A DNA stretch of 64,000 nucleotides from Slackia heliotrinireducens DSM 20476. Lineage in GTDB: Bacteria > Actinomycetota > Coriobacteriia > Coriobacteriales > Eggerthellaceae. The translations under genes and the position numbers were made by a program. How positions within the stretch are numbered: position 1 is the first letter of the stretch; each line of letters starts with the position of its first letter. A model generated the notes under the pieces. It was not told where the DNA came from and did not search any database. It saw only the letters and a program-made list of their open reading frames with translations. The stretch is from positions 62,001-126,000 of the forward strand of contig NC_013165.1 of NCBI RefSeq assembly GCF_000023885.1. The letters run 5' to 3'. This document shows, in pieces, positions 24,574-34,475 of the stretch.

Positions 24574-27500
24574 ATGATAGGGAAGAAATTCTTAGCGTTG
24601 CTGCTTTCGCTGACGTTGGCGTTTTGCTCGGTTCCCGCATACGCCATAGAGGCGGCGGTATCCGACGATGCCTCCGCTGCTGTGGAGGTGCAGGATTCCG
24701 AAGCGTCCGTCGCCGAGGAGACGTCGTCGGCAGAAGGGGATGTTGCCGAGCCGACAGACGAAGCGGCGAACCAGGACGAGCAAACGTCTGCCGAAGAGGA
24801 ATATGAAGAAGCCGTTCCTGCCGAAGATGTTGCGGTTGCGGAGGGTGAAGAACCGTCTGCAGCCGAGCCTGAAGCCGCAGCCGAAGCGGACGAGGAAGTC
24901 GTCGAAACGCAGGCCGAAGGTGACGAGGCCATCGACGCTACCACCTGGGACGCTGCGGACTTCACCTATGGTACCTACTCCCAGCTGTTCTACGGGTGCG
25001 ACTATACCCGCCAGCTTACGGTGGAGGGCGTCATCATCACCGGATTCTCCGAGCGCGGCACGCAGAAGCTCGCACAGAACACCGACCTGGTGATTCCCGC
25101 GGCCGACGAGTCCGGCAACCCGATCGTCGGCGTGGGCAACAGCGCCTTCAAAGGCATGGGGCTCACCTCGGTGACGTTCCCGGCCGACAGGATGGTGAAC
25201 TACAACGACGATGTGACGTACCGCGTGACGCAGCGCGGCGACTTCGTGATCTGCGAAAACGCCTTCGCGAACAACAACCTGACCAGCGTTGATCTGCCCA
25301 ACGGCGTGCTGGCTGTCATGTCGTACGCGTTCAACGGCAACCAGCTGACCACGGTCACGCTGCCTCAGACCATCTGGTGGATCGAGACCATGTCGTTCGC
25401 GAACAACCAGATCACCCAGGTGAATTTCCCGTCTACCTGCTACTTCATGCTTGAAATGCACGGTATGGCGTTCGGAAACAACCAAATCACCTCGGTGCGC
25501 CTGCCCGACTACACCGAAGTCGTGAACAAGGACACGTTCGCGTTCAATCCCGGCGCCGAGCCTATGCCTGAGGACGCGCCCGAGAAGTTCAAGACCTACC
25601 AGGGCAAGACGGTCGGCGTTGTGCACATGTACGCCGTGGCCGGATTGGCTGAAAAGGACCGCATCCACCACATCGACCAGCCCACGGCAAGCACGAAATC
25701 GTACTTCCAGAAGCTCATTACCGACGGTCAGGAGCAGGGCGACACGTCCAACGAATGGGTCGCGGCCGACTTCACGTTCGACGGCCAGACCATCACCGGT
25801 CTTTCCGAAAGCGGCATCGCCAAGCGCGCGACGCTGAAGAACCTGGTCCTGCCCGACCGCACGCGGTCGAACCTGCCGGTTAAGAAGATCGCGGCCAGCG
25901 ACAACTTCGACGGCGGCTTGTTCGCCACGGCGGATGAGCAGTTCGAGAGCGTGACGCTTCCCACCCAGCTCGTCGAGGTGGGCGACAGGGCGTTCTGCGG
26001 CAGCGGCATCACGAAGATCGTGTTCTCCCAGAAGCTCACAACCATCGGTATGCAGGCCTTCGCGAACAACAACCTGGTGTCGGTGTCGTTGCCGAACACA
26101 GTGACCACGCTTGGCCAAGGCGCGTTCGCAACGAACCCCACCCTTTCCTCCGTCAAGCTGTCCACCGCGCTGACCGAGATTCCCGGCGGCGCCTTCGGAT
26201 GCAGCGCCAAAGACACGTGGATGCCGAACCTGACGTCCATCGAGCTGCATGAAGGCATCGTCACCATCGGCGACAACGCCTTCGCGGGCAACAACTTCAA
26301 GGAGATTACGCTTCCGTCCACGGTGAAGACTGTCGGTCGCTTCGCATTCTCGTCGAAGAACTACCTGATGGAAGAGGGCGGCGAGCCGAATTACTGCTCG
26401 CTCACGCTGAACGAGGGGCTCGAAAGCATCGGCAGCCGCGCATTCCGCAACAAGGCAATCGCCGAGGTCACGCTGCCCACCACGCTGACGAGCCTGCCCG
26501 GAGAGAGCAACGACCCGTTCACCAAGGAGTTCTCGGGCGGCGCGGAGACGGTGCTCACCAAGGTGTACGTGACCGCCAAGGCTCAGTACGACGACAAGAC
26601 GAACTTTGCCAACACGAAGTACCGCCACGTGTATTACCTGGGGGACGAATGGACGGCCGAAGACTTCACGTACGGCGACCTTGACCTGGACGTCGAAGGC
26701 ATCCAGACCATCGGCGGCGCAAAGCTTATCGGTACGGTCCATGCCATCACGGGCCTGAGCGAAGTCGGCCTGAAGAAGGTCGAAACCAACAAGGATTTGG
26801 TGCTTCCCTCCGTTGACGCCGACGGCGTGAAGATCCAAGGCATTGGCAAGTACGCCTTCAAGGGTCAAGGTATCGAAAGCATCGAGTGGCCCACCATCAC
26901 CGTGAACGACGAAAGCGGCACCTGGGACGCCGACATGGCCGATCGCGGCTACTTCTTCATCGGCTACGGCGCATTCGACAACAACAAGCTTACGACCATC
27001 GAGATTCCCGAGGGCACGTTGAGCATCGGTACGTATGCGTTCCGCGGCAACGTTGCCACGAAGGTGGCCTTGCCTGAAAGCATTCAAACCATCGCTACCG
27101 GGGCCTTTGCCAAGAACAACATCGTGCTGGTGGAATTCCCGAGTGAAACCACCTACCCGACCACCATCGGCATGCAGTCGTTCTTGGGGAACCAGATCCA
27201 GTCGCTGCGCATTCCCAACAATGCCGAAACGGTAAATAAGTTTGCGTTCATGCAGAACACCGGCATGGAGCCGATTACCTGGGGCAATGTGAACGAGAAT
27301 AAGGGCGGTCTCGTCCATATGTACGTGGACAGCCCTGACAACCTGGGCGGGAACGTTAGCTATAGGTCGGCCGGCACTTCCAACGTGCAGGAGCTCGTAG
27401 TGGGCGACATGCCCAGCCAGTTCGGCCCGTGGTGCGCGGACGACTTCACCTTCGACGGCGCAACGGTGACCGGCCTGTCTGAACAGGGCAAGCTCAAGGT

Positions 27501-30500
27501 CAAGCTCAATCCGGCCATGGTCATTCCCGACACGACCGCTGATGGTACGCCCGTTACCGCAATCGGCCCCGGCCAGATGGGCAAGGGTACCTTCTACTGC
27601 GACGAGACCGTGGCAGCCGAAGACGGTACGGAGACGACCACTACCTACGTTCCCACGAGCGTGGTGTTCCCGTCGACGCTGACGACCATCGGCGACCGTG
27701 CATTCTCCGCGGCCGAAAGGGACCTTTCCAAAGGTGAGTATGCAGGCCTGACCAGCGTCAACCTGCCTGAAAGCGTGACGAGCATCGGCATGATGGCGTT
27801 CCAGAACGCACCGATCAGCGGCGCGCTCAAGCTGCCCGCAGGGTTGACGACGCTCGGTGCCGGCGCCTTCGTGACCAACGACAAGACGACGGCCAAGATC
27901 ACCTCCGTCAACATCCCCGAAGGCCTTACGACCATTCCTGCGAATGCGTTCAACTGCCAGGCCATCGACGAGATCGTCATTCCCGAAGGCGTCACGAAGA
28001 TCGACCAGCGTGCGTTTGCGGGCAACTTCTCCACGAAGCTGAGCCTGCCTTCGACGCTGACCAGCATCGGCAACTACGCCTTCATGAACCACCAGTTCGA
28101 AACCATCGAGCTGCCGGAATCCGTCACGAGCGTCGGCAACTACGCCTTCCAGATTTCGAATGAGAACCTGCAGCCCATGCCTACGAAGCTCGTGTTCAAC
28201 AACGGGCTCACGTCGGTGGGCAACAAGTCGTTCGCTGGCAGCGGCGTTGCATCCGCCACGCTGCCCGGCACCGTGACGACGCTGCACAAGGATGCGTTCG
28301 CGGGCTCCGCCCAGACGGTGACGCTGTACACGGCGACGCCTCTTGACGAGCTTGCAGCGAGCAGCCCGAAGGTGGTGCAACAGGGCACGAGCCACCAGGT
28401 GGTTTACAGCTCGATCGCCGATTCCCCGTGGAGCGCGGACGACTTCACCTACAGCGAAGACAACGCTACCATCACGGGCTTGACCGACTCGGGCAAGGCG
28501 AAGCGCCTGCAGAACCATGAGCTCATCCTACCCGAAACCGGACCGGACGGCACCACGCCCATTACCGGCATCGCCGACGCCGCATTCGCCATCGTGCTTG
28601 AAGGCGATTCGGCCGTCGACCTGTCCGGCGCCGATGACCCGGTCGCCGAGCTTTCGAAGTTCGGCTCCATCTCCAAGAACGGCTTCACGAGCGTGCAGCT
28701 GCCCAGCGGCCTGGTCTCCATCGGCGACCGTGCCTTCGAGTACAACGCGCTCAAGTCCGTCGACTTGGCCGCCGCGCCTGGCCTGACCACCATCGGTAAC
28801 ATGGCCTTCCACGGCAACCAGCTGCAGTCGCTGGTCATCCCCGACAGCGTTACCGACCTGGGCACCGGCGCCTTCGCCATGAACGCCCTGCTCAGCTTGA
28901 CGCTGTCCAAGAACGTGACCGTCATTCCCGCCGGTGCGTTCTCCATGAACATCTGGCTGTCCAGCGTAACCATCCCCGACACCGTGACCGAAATCGGCCA
29001 GACGGCGTTCGCGGGCGCGAGGCTCACGAGCCTCGAGATTCCGGCGTCCGTCACCAAGATCGGCCGCAAGGCGTTCCACCTGCATCGCATCACGAGCCTG
29101 ACCATCCCGGGCACGGTTAAGGAGCTCGGCGAATCCGCATTCGAAGGCACCTACAAGGGTCTGGCGCTCAAGAGCCTGACGCTTGAAGAGGGCATCGAGT
29201 CCATCGGCGACCGCGCCTTCAAGGAAGGCCTGCTCGAAACCGTGGCGCTGCCCAGCAGCCTGAAGACGCTCGAGGGCGAACCCTTCGAGAACAACAAGGG
29301 CGAGAACGGCTCCCATGTGGTGCTGCTGACCTCCGAGAATCCTGATCACGCAGCTTTCAACGGGGCCAATTTCCACAAGGTGGCAATCGACATCTCCGCC
29401 GCCGAAGTGACCGTTGAAGGCACCGTGGTGTACACGGGCAAGGCGCAGGAGCCCGCTCTGAAGGTGACGCTCGACGGCGTCGAGATTCCCGCCGAGGGCT
29501 ACACGGTCGAGTATGCCGACAACGTCGAACCCGGCACCGCCACAGTCACCGTTACAGGCAAGGACGCCTTCACGGGCACCGCAACCGGAACGTTCGAGAT
29601 CCAGGACGTGTGGACCCTTGAGGACTTCACCATCGACGGCACGGTCATCACGGGCCTGACCGACTCCGGCAAGGCCAAGCTGAAGACCACCACCACGATG
29701 GTGATGCCCAGCAAGAACGCCGACGGACAGGACATTACCGAAATCGGCGCAGGTTCGTTCAACAACCACCTGTTCGCCTACGAGGAGGACGGCGCGCAGT
29801 ACTATCCGACCAGCGTGACGCTTCCCGCCAACCTGCAGAAGATCGGCGGCTATGCATTCCAGGGTATCCTCGTCGACTCCACCGCTGCGCCGAAGGTGTA
29901 CGGCGGCGTGACCCAGATCGAGTTCCCCGAGACGCTCGTCGAGATCGGCAGCAACGCGTTCCAGAACGCGCCCATCAGCGGCAACGTGGTCATCCCCGAA
30001 AACGTGACGACCATCGGCAACGCCGCCTTCATGACGCAGGGCGCGCCGCTGATTACGGGCATCACGCTGCCGACGGGCCTTACCGCCATCCCGGCTTCGC
30101 TGGCCGGCGGCCAGGCCATTTCCGAAGTGGGCATTCCCGACAAGGTGGAGACCATCGGCGCCAGCGCATTCGCGGGCTGCCCCATCGTTTCGGTGGACAT
30201 CCCGGCCAGCGTGACCAGCATCGGCAGGAGCGCCTTCGCCGGCGTCAGCTCGAACCCGACGCTGGAATCCATCACGCTGCATGAGGGGCTGCAGACCATC
30301 GACAGGCAGGCGTTCGCGTATTCCAAGGTCGCATCGGCGCAGCTGCCTGCCTCAGTGGCAACCCTGCACAAGGACGCGTTCAAGAACTCCGAGCAGCCGG
30401 TGCTCCTGTACACCGACCTGCCCTACAGCGAGCTGGCCAGCGGCGTGGTGAAGGTGGGCTCCGGACACGAGGTCGTCTCCATCGCCGATTGGGAGGCCGC

Positions 30501-32085
30501 CGACTTCACCAGCTCCGAGGACGGCACCACCGTCACCGGACTGACCGAGCGCGGCATGGCCAAGCTGGAGAAGAACCCCAACCTGGTCATTCCCGAACAG
30601 CTGGTTGACGGCGTGAACGTTACCGCCATCGGCGACATGGCGTTCCGCGCCAACGCGCTTCTGGAAAGCGTGTCGATGCCCGACACCATCACCACGATGG
30701 GCAACGCGGCATTCAACAGCTGCCCGAAGCTTACGAGCGTGAAACTGTCCGCAGGCCTGACGGCCATTCCGGATGCGGCGTTCCTACAGAACGACGCGAA
30801 TGCGCAAGGTATTGACGAGCTGGTCATTCCCGAGGGCGTCACCAGCATCGGCCGGAACGCGTTCGCGGGCACGAAGGTGACCAAGCTCACCCTGCCCAGC
30901 ACGCTTGAGACCATCGGCGACAGCGCATTCCTCAACAACCAGATCGCCGAGCTTGAGATCCCTGCCAGCGTGAAGACCATCGGCAAGAGCGCGTTCTCCG
31001 TTGCTCGCGCCGAAAAGGGCAGCCTGCCTCGCACGCTTGAGAAGCTGACCCTGAACGAGGGCCTCGAGACCATCGAAGCGAACGCGTTCCGCTGCAGCAA
31101 GCTGGACGCGGTGGCGATTCCCGCGACGCTGACGACGCTGCACAAGGACGCGTTCAAGAGCGGCGACACCGAGGTCGGCGCAGGTGCGGGCGGCAAGGTC
31201 CTGCTCACCAGCGGCGTGATGGACCAGGTGACGGCAACCGGCGATTACACCGGCATCGTCGCCGACGGCACGTGCCACGTGGTCGCGTTCGACCTGGAAG
31301 AAGCCCAGGACGAGGTTACGATTGCGATTGACCCCGAAACCGCCCCCTACACCTCCGCCGCCATCGAACCCGCCGTCACCGTGAAACTCGGCGACACCGA
31401 GCTTACGGCCGGCACCGACTACGAGCTGACCTTTGCCGACAACGTCGAGCCTGGCACCGCCACGGCAACTGTGACGGGCAAGGGCACCTTCACCGGCAGC
31501 GTGTCCGGCACCTTCGCCATTCAGGCCAAGGCGGGTTGGTTCAAGACGCCCGACGCCCAGTGGTACTACTTCAAGGACGCCGACGGCACCAAGGCAAGCG
31601 GCTGGCTTGAGGTTAAGGACAAGTGGTATTACTTCGACCCGGCCACAAAGCTCATGCTGACCGGCTGGCAGAAAATGAAGGACAAGTGGTATTACCTGGG
31701 CACCAACGGCGCCATGGTCACGGGTTGGAACAAGATCGGCACCAGCTGGTACTGGTTCAAATCCGGCGGCCAGATGGTGACTGGCTGGAACAAGATCGGT
31801 TCTAGCTGGTACTGGTTCAAGCCCGGCGGCCAGATGGTCACAGGCTGGAAGGAAATCAACGGCAAGTGGTACTGGTTCAAGGACGGCGGCCAGATGGTCA
31901 CCGGCTGGCAGAAGATTTCCAACAAGTGGTATTACTTCGAGAGCTCCGGCGCCATGAAGACCGGCTGGCTGAAGCTTGATAACAAGTGGTACTACATGAA
32001 CACCTCTGGAGCCATGGTTACCGGTACGCAGACCATTGACGGCAAGACCTACCGCTTCAACTCGAGCGGTGTTTGGGTCTCGTAA
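24574..32085 (+). CDS. Giant BspA-like leucine-rich-repeat surface protein with cell-wall-binding repeats
   Basis: 2,503 residues, secreted (signal peptide about 1-25, LALLLSLTLAFCSVPAYA), then an acidic Ala/Glu-rich spacer to about 125. The body consists of BspA-type LRR_5 units (patterns such as LTSIGDRAFxxxxLxxVxLP). Seven higher-order modules each open with W-x2-(A/E)DFT(Y/F) and ITGL(S/T)-x2-G near residues 128, 394, 691, 953, 1286, 1680 and 1972. Two Ig-like domains (VEYADNVEPGTATVTVTGK and its twin) lie near 1607 and 2245. Residues from about 2318 are roughly nine GW/KWYYF-type cell-wall (choline-binding-like) repeats. BspA proteins are known adhesins. There is no LPxTG, so anchoring is by the repeats. 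A weak GGAGCG ribosome site precedes the ATG. Confidence 0.92.
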   Translation: MIGKKFLALLLSLTLAFCSVPAYAIEAAVSDDASAAVEVQDSEASVAEETSSAEGDVAEPTDEAANQDEQTSAEEEYEEAVPAEDVAVAEGEEPSAAEPEAAAEADEEVVETQAEGDEAIDATTWDAADFTYGTYSQLFYGCDYTRQLTVEGVIITGFSERGTQKLAQNTDLVIPAADESGNPIVGVGNSAFKGMGLTSVTFPADRMVNYNDDVTYRVTQRGDFVICENAFANNNLTSVDLPNGVLAVMSYAFNGNQLTTVTLPQTIWWIETMSFANNQITQVNFPSTCYFMLEMHGMAFGNNQITSVRLPDYTEVVNKDTFAFNPGAEPMPEDAPEKFKTYQGKTVGVVHMYAVAGLAEKDRIHHIDQPTASTKSYFQKLITDGQEQGDTSNEWVAADFTFDGQTITGLSESGIAKRATLKNLVLPDRTRSNLPVKKIAASDNFDGGLFATADEQFESVTLPTQLVEVGDRAFCGSGITKIVFSQKLTTIGMQAFANNNLVSVSLPNTVTTLGQGAFATNPTLSSVKLSTALTEIPGGAFGCSAKDTWMPNLTSIELHEGIVTIGDNAFAGNNFKEITLPSTVKTVGRFAFSSKNYLMEEGGEPNYCSLTLNEGLESIGSRAFRNKAIAEVTLPTTLTSLPGESNDPFTKEFSGGAETVLTKVYVTAKAQYDDKTNFANTKYRHVYYLGDEWTAEDFTYGDLDLDVEGIQTIGGAKLIGTVHAITGLSEVGLKKVETNKDLVLPSVDADGVKIQGIGKYAFKGQGIESIEWPTITVNDESGTWDADMADRGYFFIGYGAFDNNKLTTIEIPEGTLSIGTYAFRGNVATKVALPESIQTIATGAFAKNNIVLVEFPSETTYPTTIGMQSFLGNQIQSLRIPNNAETVNKFAFMQNTGMEPITWGNVNENKGGLVHMYVDSPDNLGGNVSYRSAGTSNVQELVVGDMPSQFGPWCADDFTFDGATVTGLSEQGKLKVKLNPAMVIPDTTADGTPVTAIGPGQMGKGTFYCDETVAAEDGTETTTTYVPTSVVFPSTLTTIGDRAFSAAERDLSKGEYAGLTSVNLPESVTSIGMMAFQNAPISGALKLPAGLTTLGAGAFVTNDKTTAKITSVNIPEGLTTIPANAFNCQAIDEIVIPEGVTKIDQRAFAGNFSTKLSLPSTLTSIGNYAFMNHQFETIELPESVTSVGNYAFQISNENLQPMPTKLVFNNGLTSVGNKSFAGSGVASATLPGTVTTLHKDAFAGSAQTVTLYTATPLDELAASSPKVVQQGTSHQVVYSSIADSPWSADDFTYSEDNATITGLTDSGKAKRLQNHELILPETGPDGTTPITGIADAAFAIVLEGDSAVDLSGADDPVAELSKFGSISKNGFTSVQLPSGLVSIGDRAFEYNALKSVDLAAAPGLTTIGNMAFHGNQLQSLVIPDSVTDLGTGAFAMNALLSLTLSKNVTVIPAGAFSMNIWLSSVTIPDTVTEIGQTAFAGARLTSLEIPASVTKIGRKAFHLHRITSLTIPGTVKELGESAFEGTYKGLALKSLTLEEGIESIGDRAFKEGLLETVALPSSLKTLEGEPFENNKGENGSHVVLLTSENPDHAAFNGANFHKVAIDISAAEVTVEGTVVYTGKAQEPALKVTLDGVEIPAEGYTVEYADNVEPGTATVTVTGKDAFTGTATGTFEIQDVWTLEDFTIDGTVITGLTDSGKAKLKTTTTMVMPSKNADGQDITEIGAGSFNNHLFAYEEDGAQYYPTSVTLPANLQKIGGYAFQGILVDSTAAPKVYGGVTQIEFPETLVEIGSNAFQNAPISGNVVIPENVTTIGNAAFMTQGAPLITGITLPTGLTAIPASLAGGQAISEVGIPDKVETIGASAFAGCPIVSVDIPASVTSIGRSAFAGVSSNPTLESITLHEGLQTIDRQAFAYSKVASAQLPASVATLHKDAFKNSEQPVLLYTDLPYSELASGVVKVGSGHEVVSIADWEAADFTSSEDGTTVTGLTERGMAKLEKNPNLVIPEQLVDGVNVTAIGDMAFRANALLESVSMPDTITTMGNAAFNSCPKLTSVKLSAGLTAIPDAAFLQNDANAQGIDELVIPEGVTSIGRNAFAGTKVTKLTLPSTLETIGDSAFLNNQIAELEIPASVKTIGKSAFSVARAEKGSLPRTLEKLTLNEGLETIEANAFRCSKLDAVAIPATLTTLHKDAFKSGDTEVGAGAGGKVLLTSGVMDQVTATGDYTGIVADGTCHVVAFDLEEAQDEVTIAIDPETAPYTSAAIEPAVTVKLGDTELTAGTDYELTFADNVEPGTATATVTGKGTFTGSVSGTFAIQAKAGWFKTPDAQWYYFKDADGTKASGWLEVKDKWYYFDPATKLMLTGWQKMKDKWYYLGTNGAMVTGWNKIGTSWYWFKSGGQMVTGWNKIGSSWYWFKPGGQMVTGWKEINGKWYWFKDGGQMVTGWQKISNKWYYFESSGAMKTGWLKLDNKWYYMNTSGAMVTGTQTIDGKTYRFNSSGVWVS

Positions 32086-32095
32086 TCCGGAAGTG

Positions 32096-32149
32096 AGTCA
32101 GTAGGGACGTTTCCAACTGACACACTTTTGAGACAGTGGGGACACATCC
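32096..32149 (-). repeat. R4b: 3'-end repeat behind the giant surface protein
   Basis: Reverse-strand copy of R4 (on the minus strand GGATGTGTCCCCACTG, then TTGGAAACGTCCCTACTGAC). It begins 11 bases after the surface-protein stop codon, so its orientation relative to the gene is the same as R4a to hypD. The following 32150-32212 is a degraded R6-like stretch (GTGGGACAACGGG, CCCCTTTGTC). Confidence 0.8.
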
Positions 32150-32212
32150 TCGCTGTCTGGCCCGTGGGACAACGGGAAGCGTTCGGCCCCTTTGTCTCAC
32201 AATGGGACGTGC

Positions 32213-32245
32213 GCCCCGCATCGATTCGTCGATGCGGGGCGTTTT
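32213..32245 (+). terminator. UUCG-loop terminator
   Basis: A perfect 12-bp stem (GCCCCGCATCGA / TCGATGCGGGGC) with a TTCG tetraloop, followed by GTTTTG. Probably ends the surface-protein transcript. Confidence 0.8.
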
Positions 32246-32260
32246 GCCTTCCTGTCGGTC

Positions 32261-32466
32261 TGCTCCTCCAGCCCGAAACCAGCTTTTGCGCCAGAAAAAA
32301 CAACTAGTGTACGACCGGTCGGCTCCGCTCGGGCATCAGAAATATGAGCCCACGCAAAGCACCAGGTCAGACGCGTGCCGATATGACACGCGTGACCCAT
32401 ATCTTCGCGAAGTCGTACACTACTTGTTTTTCTTGGTGGAAAACGAGGTTTTCGGGCCGAGGAGCA
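32261..32466. repeat. R3a: 206-bp long-armed repeat, copy 1
   Basis: Arms 32261-32312 and 32415-32466 are imperfect 52-base inverted repeats (TGCTCCTC...CTAGTGTAC / GTACACTACTTG...GAGGAGCA), about 80 % complementary. A palindrome ACGCGTG-N9-CACGCGT lies in the centre. A second full copy of identical length is at 54228-54433 and a right half-copy at 43504-43554. Non-coding. Confidence 0.88.
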
Positions 32467-32518
32467 GGGCGAGACGGAATCGCGTCCATCCCGCCTCGCC
32501 CATCGCCGCGTCACTTCA

Positions 32519-32701
32519 TCAGGATTTATCGCGGGCGGCCACGTAGAGGACCATGCCGGCTATCAAGGCGACGAAGCCACCCCAGGCCAAAGCTGCGCCG
32601 GCAAGCGCCGCATCTTCGGGAACGGCGCCTGAGAACAGCATCGCGAACACGCTCAAAATCATGACGGCAAGGCCGATCATCTTTAAGGCGGTCTCACTCA
32701 C
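32519..32701 (-). CDS. Small two-TM membrane protein at the end of the ABC operon
   Basis: 60 residues from a GTG start embedded in the 3' end of the ABC transporter gene (stop and start overlap in GTGAGTGA), with GGGAGG as ribosome site. Two membrane segments are evident: ALKMIGLAVMILSVFAMLFSG and ALAWGGFVALIAGMVLYVAA, with a short acidic loop between. Translational coupling suggests an accessory subunit of the transporter. No family recognised. Confidence 0.75.
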   Translation of the reverse strand: MSETALKMIGLAVMILSVFAMLFSGAVPEDAALAGAALAWGGFVALIAGMVLYVAARDKS

Positions 32702-34475
32702 GGGAGCCTCCCTTCTCGACGGAATCGCTCCAGACGCCGGTGGTGTCGGCCGTTGCAACCATGCGTGCGAACAGGCCGTTTGCTGCAACCAGCTCGGCGG
32801 GCGTGCCCGTTTCGGCCACGCGGCCCGCATCCAGCACCACAATCTTGTCGGCGTTCATCACCGTGTTCAGCCGATGGGCGATCACAATGGCGGTCTTGTC
32901 GCGGCAGAGCTCGGTCATGGCCTGCTGGATGGCGCTTTCGTTGTCCGCGTCGATGTTTGCCGTGGCCTCGTCCAACACGATGATGGGCGAATCCTTCAGA
33001 ATGCACCGCGCGATGGAAATCCGCTGCGCCTCGCCGCCGGACAGGCTGGCACCGCCCTCGCCGATGATGGTGTCGAAGCCGTAAGGCAGCTTCTCCACGA
33101 AATCCAGGCAGCGTGCCTTGCGAGCCGCCTCCCGAATCTCCTCGTCCGTGGCGTCTTGCCTGCTCATAGCGATGTTGTTGCGCACCGTATCCTCGAACAG
33201 ATACACGTGCTGGAATACCATGCTCAGGCTGCCCATCAGCGTTTCCATGGGTAGGTCGCGCACGTCGGCGCCGCGAACCCGCACCGAGCCGTCGGCCACA
33301 TCCCAGAAGCGCGTCAGCAGGCTTGCCACCGTGGTTTTGCCCGATCCGCTTTGACCCACCAGCGCCACGGTCTGGCCGCGATTGGCGGCGAACGACACCT
33401 CGTGCAGCACCTCGGTATCGTCGTAGGCGAAGCTGACCTGGTCGAATTCGATTTCCGGAACGCCTGTTGCCTGGGCGTCCGCGGCGTTTACGAGCGCTGC
33501 CGTGCCCTCGTCGGCGATGACCTTCTCGTCGAACACCGACTGCAGGCGGTCCAGGCAGGCCTGCATGAGCGTGATCTGGGAATCCAGCTGGTATAGCGCC
33601 TTGATGGGCGCGAACACGCTGAACGCGAAAATGAGGATGCCGATGAACGACCCCAGGCTCACGCTGCCGGTTCCGAACAGCCACACCGACGCCGACACCA
33701 GGGCGGTTATGCCGCAGGCGTAGATGATCTGCAGCCTACGCTCCCACGGGGCGTGCTCCTCTTCGAAGTCGAGGTTCGCCCTCGTCATCTGGGCGAAGCC
33801 GGCGCGCAGGTCGGCCGCGCCTTCGCCGGTGCGGTTGAAGCTCTTGATGATGCGCAGGCCCTCGATGTATTCGAGCAGCGAACCCGTCAGGGTCTCGATA
33901 GCCTGCTGGCGCTTGACGGAATTGCGCACGGACTCGCGGTTCATGGGCTGCGCCGCCGCCACGGCAACAAGCTCGGTAGCCAGCGCCACAGCGCCGATGA
34001 GCGGGTGCATCACGAACAGGAACACGGAGATGATGACCTGGGCAAACACGTTGCTGGCCACATCGGCGAGAATCGTCATGGAGTGCTCTTCGATGTAGAC
34101 CATGTCCGCCGAAAGGATCGAGCTGATCTTCCCCATGTTGCCCGCGCTGAAATAGCCCATGGGCAGTCGGCGCAGGTGTTCGGCCAGCTCAAGGCGCTTG
34201 TCGGCGAATAGCTCGTAGCCGGCGGTGGATTGCAGGCGGTCCGCAGAGTGCTGGAATACGGATTGCAGCACCAGCAGCGCCACCATGGTTGCCGCCGCAA
34301 TAAGGCAGGTGGCCACGGTGCAGTCGCCTTCGACGATGAGGTTCACCAACACCACCGCCACCACCAGGGGCGCATTGGCGCACAGGGCCCGCAAAAACGA
34401 GAACACCCAGGCCAGACGGATGCGTTTCGCGTAGGGCCCGCAGAAGCGCATGATTTGACGAACGAGCGCTAGCAT
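32694..34475 (-). CDS. ABC transporter, exporter-fold permease fused to ATPase (second half-transporter)
   Basis: 593 residues: a six-helix type IV transmembrane domain (about 1-320) followed by a nucleotide-binding domain with Walker A ALVGQSGSGKTT, Q-loop FQHVYLF, signature LSGGEAQ, Walker B IIVLDEAT and the H-loop IAHRLN. It most likely pairs with the exporter-like half of the upstream fusion protein. In operons with an S component of the Trep_Strep type and EcfT, such pairs are reported without known substrate. Similar exporter-fold heterodimers (YbtPQ, IrtAB) import metallophores, so import is possible. It overlaps the upstream gene by seven bases and the downstream small gene by eight. 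Confidence 0.93.
   Translation of the reverse strand: MLALVRQIMRFCGPYAKRIRLAWVFSFLRALCANAPLVVAVVLVNLIVEGDCTVATCLIAAATMVALLVLQSVFQHSADRLQSTAGYELFADKRLELAEHLRRLPMGYFSAGNMGKISSILSADMVYIEEHSMTILADVASNVFAQVIISVFLFVMHPLIGAVALATELVAVAAAQPMNRESVRNSVKRQQAIETLTGSLLEYIEGLRIIKSFNRTGEGAADLRAGFAQMTRANLDFEEEHAPWERRLQIIYACGITALVSASVWLFGTGSVSLGSFIGILIFAFSVFAPIKALYQLDSQITLMQACLDRLQSVFDEKVIADEGTAALVNAADAQATGVPEIEFDQVSFAYDDTEVLHEVSFAANRGQTVALVGQSGSGKTTVASLLTRFWDVADGSVRVRGADVRDLPMETLMGSLSMVFQHVYLFEDTVRNNIAMSRQDATDEEIREAARKARCLDFVEKLPYGFDTIIGEGGASLSGGEAQRISIARCILKDSPIIVLDEATANIDADNESAIQQAMTELCRDKTAIVIAHRLNTVMNADKIVVLDAGRVAETGTPAELVAANGLFARMVATADTTGVWSDSVEKGGSRE

Noticed and set aside
24592-28518. 1,308-codon open frame antisense to the giant surface protein
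   Set aside because: Arg/His/Gly-rich translation mirrors the sense repeats; a GC-rich antisense frame without ribosome site or family.
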